Notes: generated by a model from the sequence alone, not told the origin. A DNA stretch of 64,000 bases from Sphingopyxis sp. MSC1_008 (GCF_023197165.1 NZ_JALPRD010000013.1:62001-126000); one strand, 5' to 3'; numbered from the stretch's first letter, positions 1-9,217 are shown. A program made the numbers and translations.

Positions 1-1081
1 TCGCGCGAAAACTCTGCGGCGCGATATATTGCATGCTGACGATGACGGTGCTGTAGGCACCGAACATCAGGATCGCGCCGAAAAGATAGCCGATCAGCAA
101 AACGGCCGGTTCAGGTTGAAGCGGTGCCGCGATGAAGATCGCCATGCCGATGACGACAGCGACTATGCACACGCGCAGCAGCGCCTCGACAAACGGCCGA
201 TCTTTCTGCCTCCGAACCAGTTCGGGAAGAAGCAGCGATCCGACGATCGGCCCGACTGCAGCGACAATGCCAAACCATGCACCTGCCGCCCGCAGCGAAA
301 GGCCATATTCGGTTTTCAGCGTCTCGGGTGCCCAGGCTGCGTAGCCCGCCGCGATGATCATCGGCGCCCCGGCGCCCACAACCAGCGGCAGGAAGAAGGG
401 CACCATGCCTCGAATGTTTGTTGCCGATCGCTCGCTGATCAGCGGGGCCTCGCGCCGACGCGCAGGCTCGGTGAAGGTCGCTGCGAACAGGAGCGCCAGA
501 ACGAAGGTCGGCAAGCCCGCCAGGATCAAAGTGAGACGCCACGCTTCAAGGCCGCCGCCGCCTCCGGCGGCGACATGGCTTTCGATCGCCTCGACGAGAA
601 ATCCGCCGCCCATGTAGGTTATCGCCACGCCCAAAAAGGGCGCCGCAGCCACGATACTCGCGGCGAGCGAGCGGCGTTCACGCGGCAGCAGATCGGCGAC
701 GAGCGAATGGGACGCGGGAAAAATCGCCGCCTCGCCGAGCGCAAGCCCCGCGCGCAGGATCAGAAGCTGACCAAAGCTCTGCGCGAAACCCGATGCAACG
801 GTACACCCCGCCCAGAGAAGCGCGCCGTAGAGGATCAGCCGCTTGCGATTGCCGGTGTCGGCGATGCGGGCCGCCGGAAATCCGATCAAACCATATAGAA
901 GAGCGAAAGACGTCCCGAACAGCAGCCCGAACTGGACGTCGCTGATCGCGAAAGTGTCCCGGAGCGGCTGCACCATGAGCGAAAGGATCACCCGATCGAC
1001 GAGGGACATGATGAGCAGGCCAACCAACATGGTCACCGCCCACCACGGACTTTTAGGCGCGATATCGGCGCTCACTTGCAT
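1..1081 (-). CDS. MFS transporter, 3' end outside the window
   Basis: This is a major facilitator superfamily permease, probably an inner-membrane importer of an organic acid or aromatic acid. Reading leftward from the ATG at 1081 gives about 360 residues without a stop, so the C-terminus lies outside the window. The N-terminus has the first hydrophobic helix (WWAVTMLVGLLIMSL) followed by VDRVILS. The MFS loop 2-3 signature is seen as GFPAARIADTGNRKR, then alternating hydrophobic helices. It lies 79 bp downstream of the class II aldolase gene and is probably the last gene of the receptor 1-aldolase-permease operon. The substrate cannot be read from the sequence; an aromatic acid is inferred from context. 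Confidence 0.85.
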   Translation of the reverse strand, partial: MQVSADIAPKSPWWAVTMLVGLLIMSLVDRVILSLMVQPLRDTFAISDVQFGLLFGTSFALLYGLIGFPAARIADTGNRKRLILYGALLWAGCTVASGFAQSFGQLLILRAGLALGEAAIFPASHSLVADLLPRERRSLAASIVAAAPFLGVAITYMGGGFLVEAIESHVAAGGGGGLEAWRLTLILAGLPTFVLALLFAATFTEPARRREAPLISERSATNIRGMVPFFLPLVVGAGAPMIIAAGYAAWAPETLKTEYGLSLRAAGAWFGIVAAVGPIVGSLLLPELVRRQKDRPFVEALLRVCIVAVVIGMAIFIAAPLQPEPAVLLIGYLFGAILMFGAYSTVIVSMQYIAPQSFRA

Positions 1082-1160
1082 GTCTAGGTCTCCGGATACG
1101 ACGCCGGCGCATTGGCCGGCCGGCGGATGAAGCAGCTTCCGCCGCGGAGCCTAGCCAGAC

Positions 1161-1955
1161 TCATGACGCATATTCAGGCGACATTTTGTCCAAGACCCGG
1201 GTCAGCGCTTGCCAGTCGAGCATTCCATCCGAACTGTCGAATGCCGTTTGCATTTCCTTGATGGATTCGGGCGGAAGATAGGTGAGCGGCCGCGCGCCCG
1301 CGAGCGCCTGGATCTGCACTTCGCACGCCTGCTGGAGAACATGCATCCACTGAAAGGCGCGAGCGATGTTCGGCCCGGCGGTGAGAAGCCCGTGGTTGCG
1401 GAGGATGAGAAAATTGAACTGGCCGAGATTGGCGAGCAGCCGCTCGCGCTCGTCCATCCGCAGCACAATCCCCTCATAGTCGTGATATCCGATCCGATCG
1501 ATGAACAGGGCGGCCGGTTGGCTGATCGGCAGTAGGCCTTCGGCCTGCGCCGCGACCGCAAGCCCCGCGCGAGTATGGGTATGAACGACACAGGCCACGT
1601 CGGGACGCGCTTCATGGATGGCACCGTGGATGATGAAGCCGGCCTTGTTGATCCCGAGGCCGGTGGGGTCGTCGACGATATTTCCTTCGAGGTCGACCTT
1701 CACGAGGTTGGATGCCGTGATTTCCTCATACAGAAGCCCAAAGGGATTGAGCAGCACATGCTCCTCTTTCCCGGGGACGCGGCACGAGATGTGATTGTAA
1801 ATGCCGTCGGTCAGGCCAAAATGGGCAATCAGGCGATAGCATTTTGCAAGTTCGACGCGCGTTTGCCATTCCTCGGGGGAGACCCGCGCCTCAACCTGGG
1901 GGCTGGCTTTCCCCGAAGTGCCCATCGAGAATACAGAGGCCGCTTCCATCATCAT
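1161..1955 (-). CDS. class II aldolase/adducin family protein
   Basis: This 264-residue protein belongs to the zinc-dependent class II aldolase/adducin family (fuculose-phosphate aldolase fold, cytoplasmic). The metal-binding histidines are visible in VVHTHTRAG and LRNHGLLT, and NHISCRVPGKEEHVLLNP is the usual N-terminal substrate loop. The start is a run of three ATG codons behind AAGGA; the first (1955) was taken. It begins 26 bp after the stop of TonB receptor 1, so the two are very probably co-transcribed. In this setting it may cleave or decarboxylate a hydroxy-oxo-acid from aromatic breakdown. Members of the family also act as epimerases and decarboxylases, so the reaction is not certain. 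Confidence 0.88.
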   Translation of the reverse strand: MMMEAASVFSMGTSGKASPQVEARVSPEEWQTRVELAKCYRLIAHFGLTDGIYNHISCRVPGKEEHVLLNPFGLLYEEITASNLVKVDLEGNIVDDPTGLGINKAGFIIHGAIHEARPDVACVVHTHTRAGLAVAAQAEGLLPISQPAALFIDRIGYHDYEGIVLRMDERERLLANLGQFNFLILRNHGLLTAGPNIARAFQWMHVLQQACEVQIQALAGARPLTYLPPESIKEMQTAFDSSDGMLDWQALTRVLDKMSPEYAS

Positions 1956-1981
1956 GTTCCTTCGCTGTTATCGACGCCGGG

Positions 1982-4213
1982 TCAGTGCTTCACGGTCAAT
2001 TGCAGCGCGAAGGTCGCCGGTGTCTGGATGTTGCCATAGAAGGGGCCATTGGCGAGGAGGGGCGTGGTCGCGCTCAACAGAACCTTCTGGTTGGTCAGAT
2101 TCTTGCCGATCAGCGCCACCTCCCATCGGTCGTCGGGTGCGCCGAGCGCGACGACAAGATCAACGAGGCCATAGGGTTGCCGCTTCGGCGCTCCAACCGA
2201 GGGCAGTTGGCTAAACTGGCTGGAACTGAAGTCGATCTTCGGATTGATGGTCAGGTCGACATTTTCCGAGAGCGCCGTTTCATAATTGATCGAGACATTT
2301 CCTGTCCATTTCGGCGCCCGCTGGACGGGCGTTCCCTCCGGCGCCCCTGGGAACGCCTCGAGAATTTTCGCATCGGCATAAACCACGCCGCCCGCGAGCC
2401 GCAAGCCGTCGAAAGGGCGCCAGTTCAGGCTCGTATCGATCCCGCGGGTCCGCACCTTGGCATTGGCGATCATATTGCCGTTGGCAGTGTTGATGTTGTA
2501 TTGAAAGTCCTTCACGGTGGTGTTGTACAACGCAAAGTCGAACGAGAGCGTGCCGGTGGGCCGCGTCTTGATCCCGATCTCACTCGTGAGCGCCTCTTCC
2601 CCCTCGAACTCCGCCAGATCGGGATTGGACGGAAGGGTCTGAAACCCGCCGCTCTTGCTGCCTCGGGCCAAAGACGCGTAGATCACGTTGCGTGGGTCGA
2701 GATAATATTGGCCGCTCAGGGACCAGTCGAAATTATTCTCCTTGCGCGAAGGCGTGCGTTCCGCAAATGGCGCGAAGATCGCGGTTGCCGAGCCGGGGCG
2801 GAGGGTCGTTCGCGAATAGCGCGCGTCCTTTTCCTCCTCGGTATAGCGCCCGCCGGCGGAAAGCTTGATCTGGTCGGTCAGACTCGCGTTGAGCTGGACG
2901 AAGCCGGAATAGGAGTTGACCGCCTGTTCATAGACATGGTTGAGCGCGCCGGTGCGCGGCCATGGCGCTTCGGCATCGATAACCTGATCGACCCCCCATT
3001 TGTTCCACAGATAATAGGCGCCGACGATATAGCTGACCGGCTTCTCGCTCGGCGAGGCCAGCCGGATCTCCTGTGAGAAAAGCTCATTCGCTTCGTCGAC
3101 CTGGAAGGTGATCAGGCTCGCGGACGTAAAATCCAGGTCGTTGCGGCGGCGGTTATCCCAATTCACATAGGCGGTTTGGGATGTCAGCGTAAAATCGCCA
3201 AGGCCATATTCCGCGATGAGCGTGGCGCGGTCTCCGCTTTGACGATCATAAGCCGATCGGTCGGGATAGTCATTGTAGGAAAAGCCCTTGCCGACCTCGA
3301 AGTCCGTCTGGCCGACCGCGGCGGCGAGCGCGCGGATGCTGACGCTCGGTCCGACACCCGTGCCGTCGGTTATGAGGTGAACGGTCTGGCCGCGCTCGTC
3401 GTAACTGTCGTGCTGGTAGATGAGCGTTGCCTTTAGGCTTTCGGTCGGCTCCCAGAGTGCCACCACGCGCCCGCCATAGACCTCGCGCGTAGGTTCGTCG
3501 GTGTTGCGCACGCGATTGCGGATGTAGCGGCCATCGTTGCTGTAGATGCCGGCGAGGCGGACATGCAGCGTGTCGCTGAGCGGAATGTCGACGCCGCCCT
3601 CGACCCGGTTTCCGTTGAACTTGAATTCGTGGCCGACCGTGAGATTGAAGCCGAAGTCGTCGCCCGGGCGACGGCTGACGAAGCTGACGGCGCCAAGCGT
3701 GGTATTTTTGCCGAGCGTCGTCGACTGCGTTCCCTTGATGACCTCGACGCGCTCGAGATCAAACACCGGCGACACGAGATCGCGCGGATGGGCGGCGTAG
3801 ATGCCATCGAAGAAGCTTGCCACCGATGCTTCGATCGAGAACACCGCCGTATTCGAGCCAAGTCCGCGGATTGTCGGGGACGCTGCACCGCCGACAGCGT
3901 TATACAATTGGAAGCCCGGGACCAGCCCGTTCAGATCCAGTCCCGATCCCAGCCGGCGGGCGGCGAAATCTTCGCCCGACATGACGTTGATCGTGGCAGG
4001 AACATCGGTCACGGTCTCGACCTGCTTGCGCGCCGTCACGACGATATCGTGGGGATCTTGCCGCTCCGCATCGGGCGCGTCACTCTGTTCGCCCCCGCTC
4101 TCGGCCGGGGCCGGACTCGCGGCGGGGGCTTGGGCCCACGCCTGCGAAGCAGCGGCCAGCGCGGCAGCCGCGCAGCTCAGCATGGCGATATTGTAAAGAA
4201 CTGGTCTTCCCAT
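1982..4213 (-). CDS. TonB-dependent outer-membrane receptor 1
   Basis: This 743-residue outer-membrane receptor imports a ligand using TonB energy. It has a signal peptide (residues 1-27, ending SQAWAQA) and a region like a TonB box (HDIVVTARK, near residue 54). A plug domain carries PTIRGLGSNTAVFSIEASV and VEVIKGTQSTTLGKN, and a 22-strand-type barrel ends in LQLTVKH. It is a close paralogue of the receptor at 36907-39135, with long identical blocks such as YYLWNKWGVDQV and SSQTAYVNW. It leads an operon with the class II aldolase and the permease, so an aromatic or terpenoid substrate is likely, but no ligand can be named. A copy of the dyad operator lies 118 bp upstream of the start. Confidence 0.95.
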   Translation of the reverse strand: MGRPVLYNIAMLSCAAAALAAASQAWAQAPAASPAPAESGGEQSDAPDAERQDPHDIVVTARKQVETVTDVPATINVMSGEDFAARRLGSGLDLNGLVPGFQLYNAVGGAASPTIRGLGSNTAVFSIEASVASFFDGIYAAHPRDLVSPVFDLERVEVIKGTQSTTLGKNTTLGAVSFVSRRPGDDFGFNLTVGHEFKFNGNRVEGGVDIPLSDTLHVRLAGIYSNDGRYIRNRVRNTDEPTREVYGGRVVALWEPTESLKATLIYQHDSYDERGQTVHLITDGTGVGPSVSIRALAAAVGQTDFEVGKGFSYNDYPDRSAYDRQSGDRATLIAEYGLGDFTLTSQTAYVNWDNRRRNDLDFTSASLITFQVDEANELFSQEIRLASPSEKPVSYIVGAYYLWNKWGVDQVIDAEAPWPRTGALNHVYEQAVNSYSGFVQLNASLTDQIKLSAGGRYTEEEKDARYSRTTLRPGSATAIFAPFAERTPSRKENNFDWSLSGQYYLDPRNVIYASLARGSKSGGFQTLPSNPDLAEFEGEEALTSEIGIKTRPTGTLSFDFALYNTTVKDFQYNINTANGNMIANAKVRTRGIDTSLNWRPFDGLRLAGGVVYADAKILEAFPGAPEGTPVQRAPKWTGNVSINYETALSENVDLTINPKIDFSSSQFSQLPSVGAPKRQPYGLVDLVVALGAPDDRWEVALIGKNLTNQKVLLSATTPLLANGPFYGNIQTPATFALQLTVKH

Positions 4214-4331
4214 GGTCTCCCCCCTCTGTCAGCCGACGCGGCGCGTCGTGCCCGAGATGCTTTGTTGTCGCCGGAGGCGCGAATGCGCTCCCCGGCGTGG
4301 GCACCATTGAGCAATTGTCGTGAAACGATCG

Positions 4332-4353
4332 CAATAGGGGGGCACTCCAATCG
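4332..4353 (-). promoter_or_regulatory. dyad operator copy A (before receptor 1)
   Basis: The top strand reads CAATAGGGGGGCAC followed by TCCAATCG. It matches the ideal dyad (core ATAGGTGTTAACACCTAT) at 15 of 22 positions by hand count. It lies 118 bp upstream of the receptor 1 start. The assignment is an inference from recurrence in non-coding DNA. Confidence 0.55.
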
Positions 4354-4646
4354 CCCTAGATGCGTTTCCTGAGGAGCGCAGTCCCATTGAAGTAGTGAAA
4401 GCGGTCTCGCCCACCTTCCTTGCCCGCCCGCGCACCGGTCTGCGGCGCTGACCCGGGCCCCGGATTAGGCAGGAGGGTGAATATGGCGACAGGCCGTCGC
4501 CCGGAGCGACGCGTGATGACAAACCAGCTTGAACGCCGAGGATGGGAGATTGGTCGATCGGATCCGCGTGCCGCCAACAAGCTGGTGCGCTCTGGGCGAT
4601 CGCCGCCGGGCGCTTCGGCCGCGTGAACGTGAATGCGGCATTTACG

Positions 4647-4668
4647 CAATGCGGGTGGACACCTATTG
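4647..4668 (+). promoter_or_regulatory. dyad operator copy R (before the response regulator)
   Basis: The sequence CAATGCGGGTG followed by GACACCTATTG matches the ideal dyad at 17 of 22 positions, with the right half intact. It ends 51 bp before the response regulator start, which suggests autoregulation. Caution: the string GACACCTAT also arises in coding DNA as Asp-Thr-Tyr codons, so the right half alone is weak evidence. Confidence 0.5.
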
Positions 4669-4719
4669 CTGTGGGCGACCTTCGCGGGAAACCTCAGGCC
4701 ATGGGTTGGCGGCAATGAC

Positions 4720-5337
4720 ATGATGGAACCGATTGTATATGCGGTAGATGACGACCAGGGGATATTGACCTCCCTTGAGTGGCTGCTGAAGAGCGTCCAG
4801 CTTGAATGCGCCTGTTTCTCGCAGGGCGCTGAATTTCTAGAGGCCTACGATCCGGGCCGACCATCGTGCATCGTCCTGGATGTGCGAATGCCTGCGATGA
4901 GCGGCTTCGACGTGCTCGAAGAGATCAACAAGCGCAAGCTCACGTCGCCGGTGATTTTCGTGACCGCCAACGGGAATATTCCCATGGCGGTCAAGGCGAT
5001 CCAGCAAGGGTCGTTCAACTTCATTGAAAAACCTTATGATCCGCAAGAAATGCTCGACCTAATTTTCAAGGCGTTGCGGACCTCGACGTCAGAGCTTGAA
5101 CAGGAAAAGGACTTTCGGACATTCGAAATACGCTTCAACCTTCTCTCGGCGAGGGAGAAGCAGATTCTCCATGAAGTCGTAAAGGGAAAGCGCAGCAAGG
5201 TCATCGCGCATGAACTTGGAATCAGCTGTAAAACGGTTGACGCGCACCGCTCGAGCATAAGGGACAAGTTCCAGTCGACTTCGCTGACCTCGCTCGTGAA
5301 GGAGGTCCTCAGCTATAAGTCGGAGTGGCGCCTTTGA
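4720..5337 (+). CDS. two-component response regulator, FixJ/StyR-like
   Basis: This 205-residue cytoplasmic transcription regulator has an N-terminal receiver domain (about residues 1-125) and a C-terminal LuxR-type helix-turn-helix. The receiver shows the acidic pocket D10-D12, the phosphoacceptor Asp54 in VLDVRM, the threonine of FVTANG and the lysine of IEKPYD. The C-terminus (LSAREKQILHEVVKGKRS, then GISCKTVDAHRSSI) is the NarL/FixJ DNA-binding helix pair. The ATG at 4720 begins MMEPIVYAVDDD, which fits the usual receiver start; an upstream in-frame ATG would add 29 unrelated residues. It converges on the histidine kinase with one base between the two stop codons. Such pairs (StyS/StyR, TodS/TodT) control aromatic catabolism, and it is the best local candidate to bind the dyad motif. 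Confidence 0.92.
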   Translation: MMEPIVYAVDDDQGILTSLEWLLKSVQLECACFSQGAEFLEAYDPGRPSCIVLDVRMPAMSGFDVLEEINKRKLTSPVIFVTANGNIPMAVKAIQQGSFNFIEKPYDPQEMLDLIFKALRTSTSELEQEKDFRTFEIRFNLLSAREKQILHEVVKGKRSKVIAHELGISCKTVDAHRSSIRDKFQSTSLTSLVKEVLSYKSEWRL

Positions 5338-5338
5338 A

Positions 5339-6859
5339 CTACCGCGAGAAGGTAAACACCTGATTTTTCTGGCTGCGTCGCGGCAACGTCAGGTAAAAGG
5401 ATGTTCCTTCTCCCAGCGTTGAATCGGCCCACAGTTTGCCGCCATGGTTGCTCACGATCGACCGCGACAGGACCAGGCCCAGCCCGAACCCGTGCGCCTT
5501 GGTCGTCATTCGAGTCTGGAAAAGCGCCTCGAGCTGCTCGCTGCGCATCCCCTCGCCGCAGTCGGATACGGTGATCTGGACGAAATCGTCGTCGAGGTCG
5601 TCGGCGGAAATTCGCAACGTACCGCGGCCGCCCTTCTCGCTCATCGCCTCGATTCCGTTGAGCGCGAGGTTGAGAATCACCTGACCGATCAAGGTCTTAT
5701 CGCACCAGGCTTTGCGGCTTGCCTTGACCTCCACGATCAGCGACGCGTTGCCTTCCTGCACCTTGAGCTGGAGGAAGGCCGCAATGTCGTCGAGGATGTC
5801 GCGAATTGGCCATAGCCTGCGCTCGATACGCTTGTGCATGGTAAAGTCGTGTACCGAGCGCATGATGCGGGTTGCGCGTTCGGCCTCGGCGGCAATCTGT
5901 TCGAGGGCCCAACGGGTCTGCTCGAGGTCGCGCGAAGCCGGCAGCGAACGCAGGCACCCGTCCGCATAGTTGCGGATAGCCGCGACCGGTTGATTGAGTT
6001 CGTGGGCGATTGCCGAGCCCAGTTCGGCCATCGTCCAGTATCTCGCCAATATATGGACTTCTTCGGCGCGCTTTCGCGCGTCCCGCTCGGCCTCGACCCG
6101 CTCGGTGATATCGCGAAAACTTGCAAGAATGCCTCCGACATCGGGATGGTTGGTGAAATTTCGGACGGTGGACTCGATGTGCCGGTAGGATCCATCGGCG
6201 TGACGAATACGCGTCTCCATCCGTAGCGGCGTGCCGTCGCTTGGAATTTTGCGCACAAGTGCGCTTACCTGTTTGCGCTCGTCGGGATGATGAAGCCGCC
6301 TGATATTCATCCCGAGAAAGTCCGTCTCGGAGTAGCCGAGAATATGCTGGATGGACGGCGCCACATAACGGATCGTCCCATCGGCGGCGATGATCGTCGT
6401 CGCGCTGAATGAATCGGCAAGAAGCCGCCGCAGTCGCTCTTCCAGCTTCACCGCTCCGAACTGGCCTGAGGCATCGCGAAGATGAAGCAACGAGACCTCG
6501 CGCTGGTCCGAAAAACTCAGTTCCTGCTCGAAGACCTCGACGGGGAGCATCGATCCGTTGCTCATCCGGAACTGGACGATGACGCCTGGCCTGCCAATGC
6601 CCTTTACCTCGTCCACGGGGAGCCTGTCGCCCAGTCCGACGAGCAATTCGCCGGCCAGGAGGGAGAGCAGCTCATCACCATGGCCGCCATGCGCTTTTTT
6701 CGCCGCTTCGTTGGCCCACAGGATCGCGCCCTTGACTCGGTCGACGATGAGCGCACCATGAGGGGATCCGTCGAGGACGATCAATCGCTTGAGCCGGGCA
6801 ACGCCAGCAGTTCCGTCGTCGAGCGACGCCCGCAGCCGGCTGTCTCCGATATCCTGCAT
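5339..6859 (-). CDS. PAS-domain sensor histidine kinase
   Basis: This 506-residue sensor kinase shows no membrane segment, so it is probably soluble. An N-terminal PAS-like region (about residues 25-130) is followed by a second PAS/PAC domain (about 140-260, with IIAADGTIRYVAPSIQHILGY and ASFRDITERVEAE). The dimerisation and phosphoacceptor box AIAHELNQP contains the histidine. The HATPase domain has the N box (LNLALNGIEAM), G1 (DCGEGM) and G2 (GFGLGLVLSRSIV). This architecture resembles FixL-type and StyS-type kinases that sense a small molecule in the cytoplasm. It is encoded tail-to-tail with the response regulator, its obvious partner. The ligand may be the pathway's aromatic substrate (inference). 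Confidence 0.93.
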   Translation of the reverse strand: MQDIGDSRLRASLDDGTAGVARLKRLIVLDGSPHGALIVDRVKGAILWANEAAKKAHGGHGDELLSLLAGELLVGLGDRLPVDEVKGIGRPGVIVQFRMSNGSMLPVEVFEQELSFSDQREVSLLHLRDASGQFGAVKLEERLRRLLADSFSATTIIAADGTIRYVAPSIQHILGYSETDFLGMNIRRLHHPDERKQVSALVRKIPSDGTPLRMETRIRHADGSYRHIESTVRNFTNHPDVGGILASFRDITERVEAERDARKRAEEVHILARYWTMAELGSAIAHELNQPVAAIRNYADGCLRSLPASRDLEQTRWALEQIAAEAERATRIMRSVHDFTMHKRIERRLWPIRDILDDIAAFLQLKVQEGNASLIVEVKASRKAWCDKTLIGQVILNLALNGIEAMSEKGGRGTLRISADDLDDDFVQITVSDCGEGMRSEQLEALFQTRMTTKAHGFGLGLVLSRSIVSNHGGKLWADSTLGEGTSFYLTLPRRSQKNQVFTFSR

Positions 6860-6901
6860 CGGGCGAGGATATAGGGTTGGCGCATCGAGGCAACCGGCTT
6901 T

Positions 6902-7228
6902 CTAGATCTCGACAAAAACGTCGGTGCCATCGGTTCGCAGCTTATACGACCGCACAGGATCCACCGCGGGACCGGTCTCCGCCTCGCCGGTGAGCAGGTT
7001 GAATCGCGCCTGATGGAGCGGGCACTCGACGCAATTCCCCTCGACCCAGCCGTCGGACAAGCTCGCGTCGCCATGCGAACAATGATCGTCGAGAGCATAA
7101 AGTTTACCGTCGACGCGAAAGACCGCGATGTCGAGCCCGCCGAGCGATCGGCGTGTCGGCTCGTCTTCGGCAAAATCGTCGTCGCTCCCGATGCGCACCC
7201 AACGGGTGTCTGCCTCGGACGAAATCAT
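6902..7228 (-). CDS. Rieske [2Fe-2S] ferredoxin of a ring-hydroxylating dioxygenase
   Basis: This 108-residue soluble electron carrier passes electrons from a flavoprotein reductase to the oxygenase alpha subunit. The Rieske ligands are all present: C50-x-H52 in DDHCSHG and C69-x2-H72 in ECPLHQARF. Length and motif spacing match HcaC/BphF-type ferredoxins. The start overlaps the stop of the beta-subunit gene by four bases (ATGA), so it is the third gene of a leftward alpha-beta-ferredoxin operon. It is the only ferredoxin gene in the window and may serve both oxygenases. No reductase lies in this operon; candidates are at 15289-16539 and 61374-62594. Confidence 0.94.
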   Translation of the reverse strand: MISSEADTRWVRIGSDDDFAEDEPTRRSLGGLDIAVFRVDGKLYALDDHCSHGDASLSDGWVEGNCVECPLHQARFNLLTGEAETGPAVDPVRSYKLRTDGTDVFVEI

Positions 7229-7698
7229 ACGGGGATCACCAGGAGCGTGTCGACCCGGGCGTTTTCATATATTGCGCGCTTGGACTTGTATCGCCAGCCT
7301 GCGTCCGTCCGCACAACGATGTCCTCGTAGCGCCCCACCTGGAAAACATCCGCGTTCAGCTCGTTGACCGTCCGCATGACGAGATAGTTCGAGCGGGTCG
7401 CGACTTCGTCCGCCGTTTGGGATAGGATTTCGAGGCCCGACACGAAGTGACGGTAGGTATGGGCGTGGTACACGTTGGCCTCGCGCATCGAGACCACCCG
7501 GTCGCGCATCATGGTCTGCCCGAAGCAATGCATCAGACCGGCAGGAAGCCCCTGCACGAAATTTTCGCGCGGAATGATCTCATAATTTCCATCGGGCGTG
7601 AAGAAATTGGGCCAGTCTTCGAACCGTTCATCGTCGATCGCCGCGATATATCCGGTCTGAAGCTCGGTGAGCTCGAAGTGCAGTTTCATCTTGTCCAT
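7225..7698 (-). CDS. ring-hydroxylating dioxygenase beta subunit (system 1)
   Basis: This 157-residue small subunit of an aromatic-ring-hydroxylating dioxygenase has the SnoaL/NTF2-like fold and is structural in the alpha3-beta3 hexamer. Family features seen are the early DDERFEDWPNFFTPDGNYEI block, the central REANVYHAHTYRHFVSG segment and the terminal GWRYKSKRAIYENARVDTL. It begins four bases after the alpha-subunit stop and overlaps the ferredoxin start, so translation is probably coupled across the three genes. The beta subunit does not define the substrate. Confidence 0.93.
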   Translation of the reverse strand: MDKMKLHFELTELQTGYIAAIDDERFEDWPNFFTPDGNYEIIPRENFVQGLPAGLMHCFGQTMMRDRVVSMREANVYHAHTYRHFVSGLEILSQTADEVATRSNYLVMRTVNELNADVFQVGRYEDIVVRTDAGWRYKSKRAIYENARVDTLLVIPV

Positions 7699-7702
7699 CG
7701 AC

Positions 7703-8977
7703 TCAAAACCCCATCAGCCGCTGATAACCGCGCCAGAAGCGGCGAATGTGATTTTCCGCCATCGGGACCCGCTCCTGATCCTCTTCGGCAGCCTCCAGTC
7801 CCATCAACGCGATCGAGTGACCCTGCGGACCCGACTTGATGCCGTCCTGAACCAGCTCGATCGCGGTGCCGTCCTCCATGGAAATCAGGCCGGCGGCGCC
7901 GACAAGATTCATCTGCGTCACGCGATGGCGCCGCATTTCGGGAGAATCGTCGGCGTAGCCGAAAAAGTGGAAGATCAGTTCAAATTCGTCGGGCGCCTTG
8001 GGTAAAACCTGGCGTACGGCCAACACATTCTGGATCTGCATGATCACCAGCTGGGGAAAGATGCACTGGAGATGATTTGCCACAAGTTCCTCGAACTCTT
8101 GGCGATTTTCGACGATTTGCGGATATTCCAGGCTCAGCTTGTCCTTGAAGGTTGCAATGTCCTTATAGTCGGACGCGCCGCTCGGGTCGGGGGTGATGAA
8201 CAGGTCGCCGCATGTGTGCAGATCGCTGGTGTCGCCGATGACCCGCGCTTTCTGGTTGGACCGGACCAGATTGAAGGTGGCATGGAAGGTATGGAGTAGC
8301 GATGCGTGATAGCCATCCCGCACATTCTCCATGTAAAGCTTCCAGTTGCCATGAATATACTGCCGGGTGGCGCCGAGGAATTCGATCGGCTTGTGAAAAA
8401 TCCGATCGATGCCGGGCAGCATGCGCTCACCGAGATAATCGGTGAGCGGTGCGACCTCATCCGAAAAGCTGGCGAACAGCAAGCCCTTGTAGGAGGCGAC
8501 CCGCAGCTTGCGGAGACCGTTCTGCTTGAGATCGAACGATTCCGGCATGCCCGCGACGCCCTGGACGCCGCGTCGGAAGGGAACGCCTTCAAGGTCGCCG
8601 TGCGCGTTGTAGCTCCACTGGTGATAGATACAGGCATGGCTTTTCGCATTGCCGCGCTTTTCGCGGCAGACGATCGCGCCCCGATGCGCGCAGCGATTGA
8701 CCCACGCAGCGAACTCGCCTTCCTGCGTCCGCGTGACGACCACGGGGGTGTCGCCAACAAAGGTGCTCTTGAAATCGCCCGGCTCAGGCAGTTCCGCCTC
8801 GAGCGCGAGATAGTTCCAGGTCGGTCCGCGGAAAATCCGCTCCTGCTCGAGGTCGTAGATCTCCTTGGAGCTATAAACTTCGAACGGCACCGACGAACCG
8901 TCGCTCCCCGGAAAGCGGACCTCGCCGCCCGATGGACTGGGCCCTTTATCGACATTTGCTCTATCGCCAACTTGCAT
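7703..8977 (-). CDS. ring-hydroxylating dioxygenase alpha subunit (system 1)
   Basis: This 424-residue catalytic oxygenase subunit inserts both atoms of O2 into an aromatic ring to give a cis-dihydrodiol. The Rieske ligands are C96-x-H98 and C116-x2-H119 (CAHRG, CIYHQW). The mononuclear iron site is D221, H224 and H229 in ENVRDGYHASLLH. The ATG at 8977 was chosen because AGGA lies 8 bases upstream; the open frame continues 56 residues further but that extension is not family-like. It is the first gene of a leftward operon with beta subunit and ferredoxin, and faces a second, divergent alpha subunit gene at 9614. The substrate is unknown; a benzoate, phenylpropionate or related aromatic acid is plausible. 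Confidence 0.94.
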   Translation of the reverse strand: MQVGDRANVDKGPSPSGGEVRFPGSDGSSVPFEVYSSKEIYDLEQERIFRGPTWNYLALEAELPEPGDFKSTFVGDTPVVVTRTQEGEFAAWVNRCAHRGAIVCREKRGNAKSHACIYHQWSYNAHGDLEGVPFRRGVQGVAGMPESFDLKQNGLRKLRVASYKGLLFASFSDEVAPLTDYLGERMLPGIDRIFHKPIEFLGATRQYIHGNWKLYMENVRDGYHASLLHTFHATFNLVRSNQKARVIGDTSDLHTCGDLFITPDPSGASDYKDIATFKDKLSLEYPQIVENRQEFEELVANHLQCIFPQLVIMQIQNVLAVRQVLPKAPDEFELIFHFFGYADDSPEMRRHRVTQMNLVGAAGLISMEDGTAIELVQDGIKSGPQGHSIALMGLEAAEEDQERVPMAENHIRRFWRGYQRLMGF

Positions 8978-9217
8978 CTTGCTTGTCCTATGATCGGTTC
9001 GTGCGACGCGCGGCGGGACAGGCAGCTGTCCCTCTTCGGTCGAGGGTTCACAATTCAATTCATTCTCTGCGGATCTGCAGTTTTTTTTGAGAGCAGCTTC
9101 GTGCGTTCGGCCTTCCCGCACTTCGCCTCCCGGTCTCCTATCCAAACTTCCCGCCGGCCTCGCTTTTTGGGCGCGGCCGAACCGGACGAGAGGGGTAGCA
9201 ACGGACCGGCCCCCGAG

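Larger units (their letters stand above)
4214..4719. other. intergenic region between divergent receptor 1 and response regulator
   Basis: This 506-bp region separates receptor 1 (leftward) from the response regulator (rightward). It contains two copies of the 22-bp dyad motif, at 4332 and 4647, each placed to serve one of the two genes. Short open frames here have no recognisable product or good ribosome site. No further gene is supported. Confidence 0.6.

Noticed and set aside
29..898. 289-residue rightward frame rich in Arg, Asp and Gln
   Set aside because: It is the antisense shadow of the MFS permease, a common effect of high GC.
6862..6885. A ninth copy of the dyad motif just before the histidine kinase (ATATAGG then GTTGGC)
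   Set aside because: It needs a one-base gap to align and keeps no right half, so spacing of the dyad is broken.
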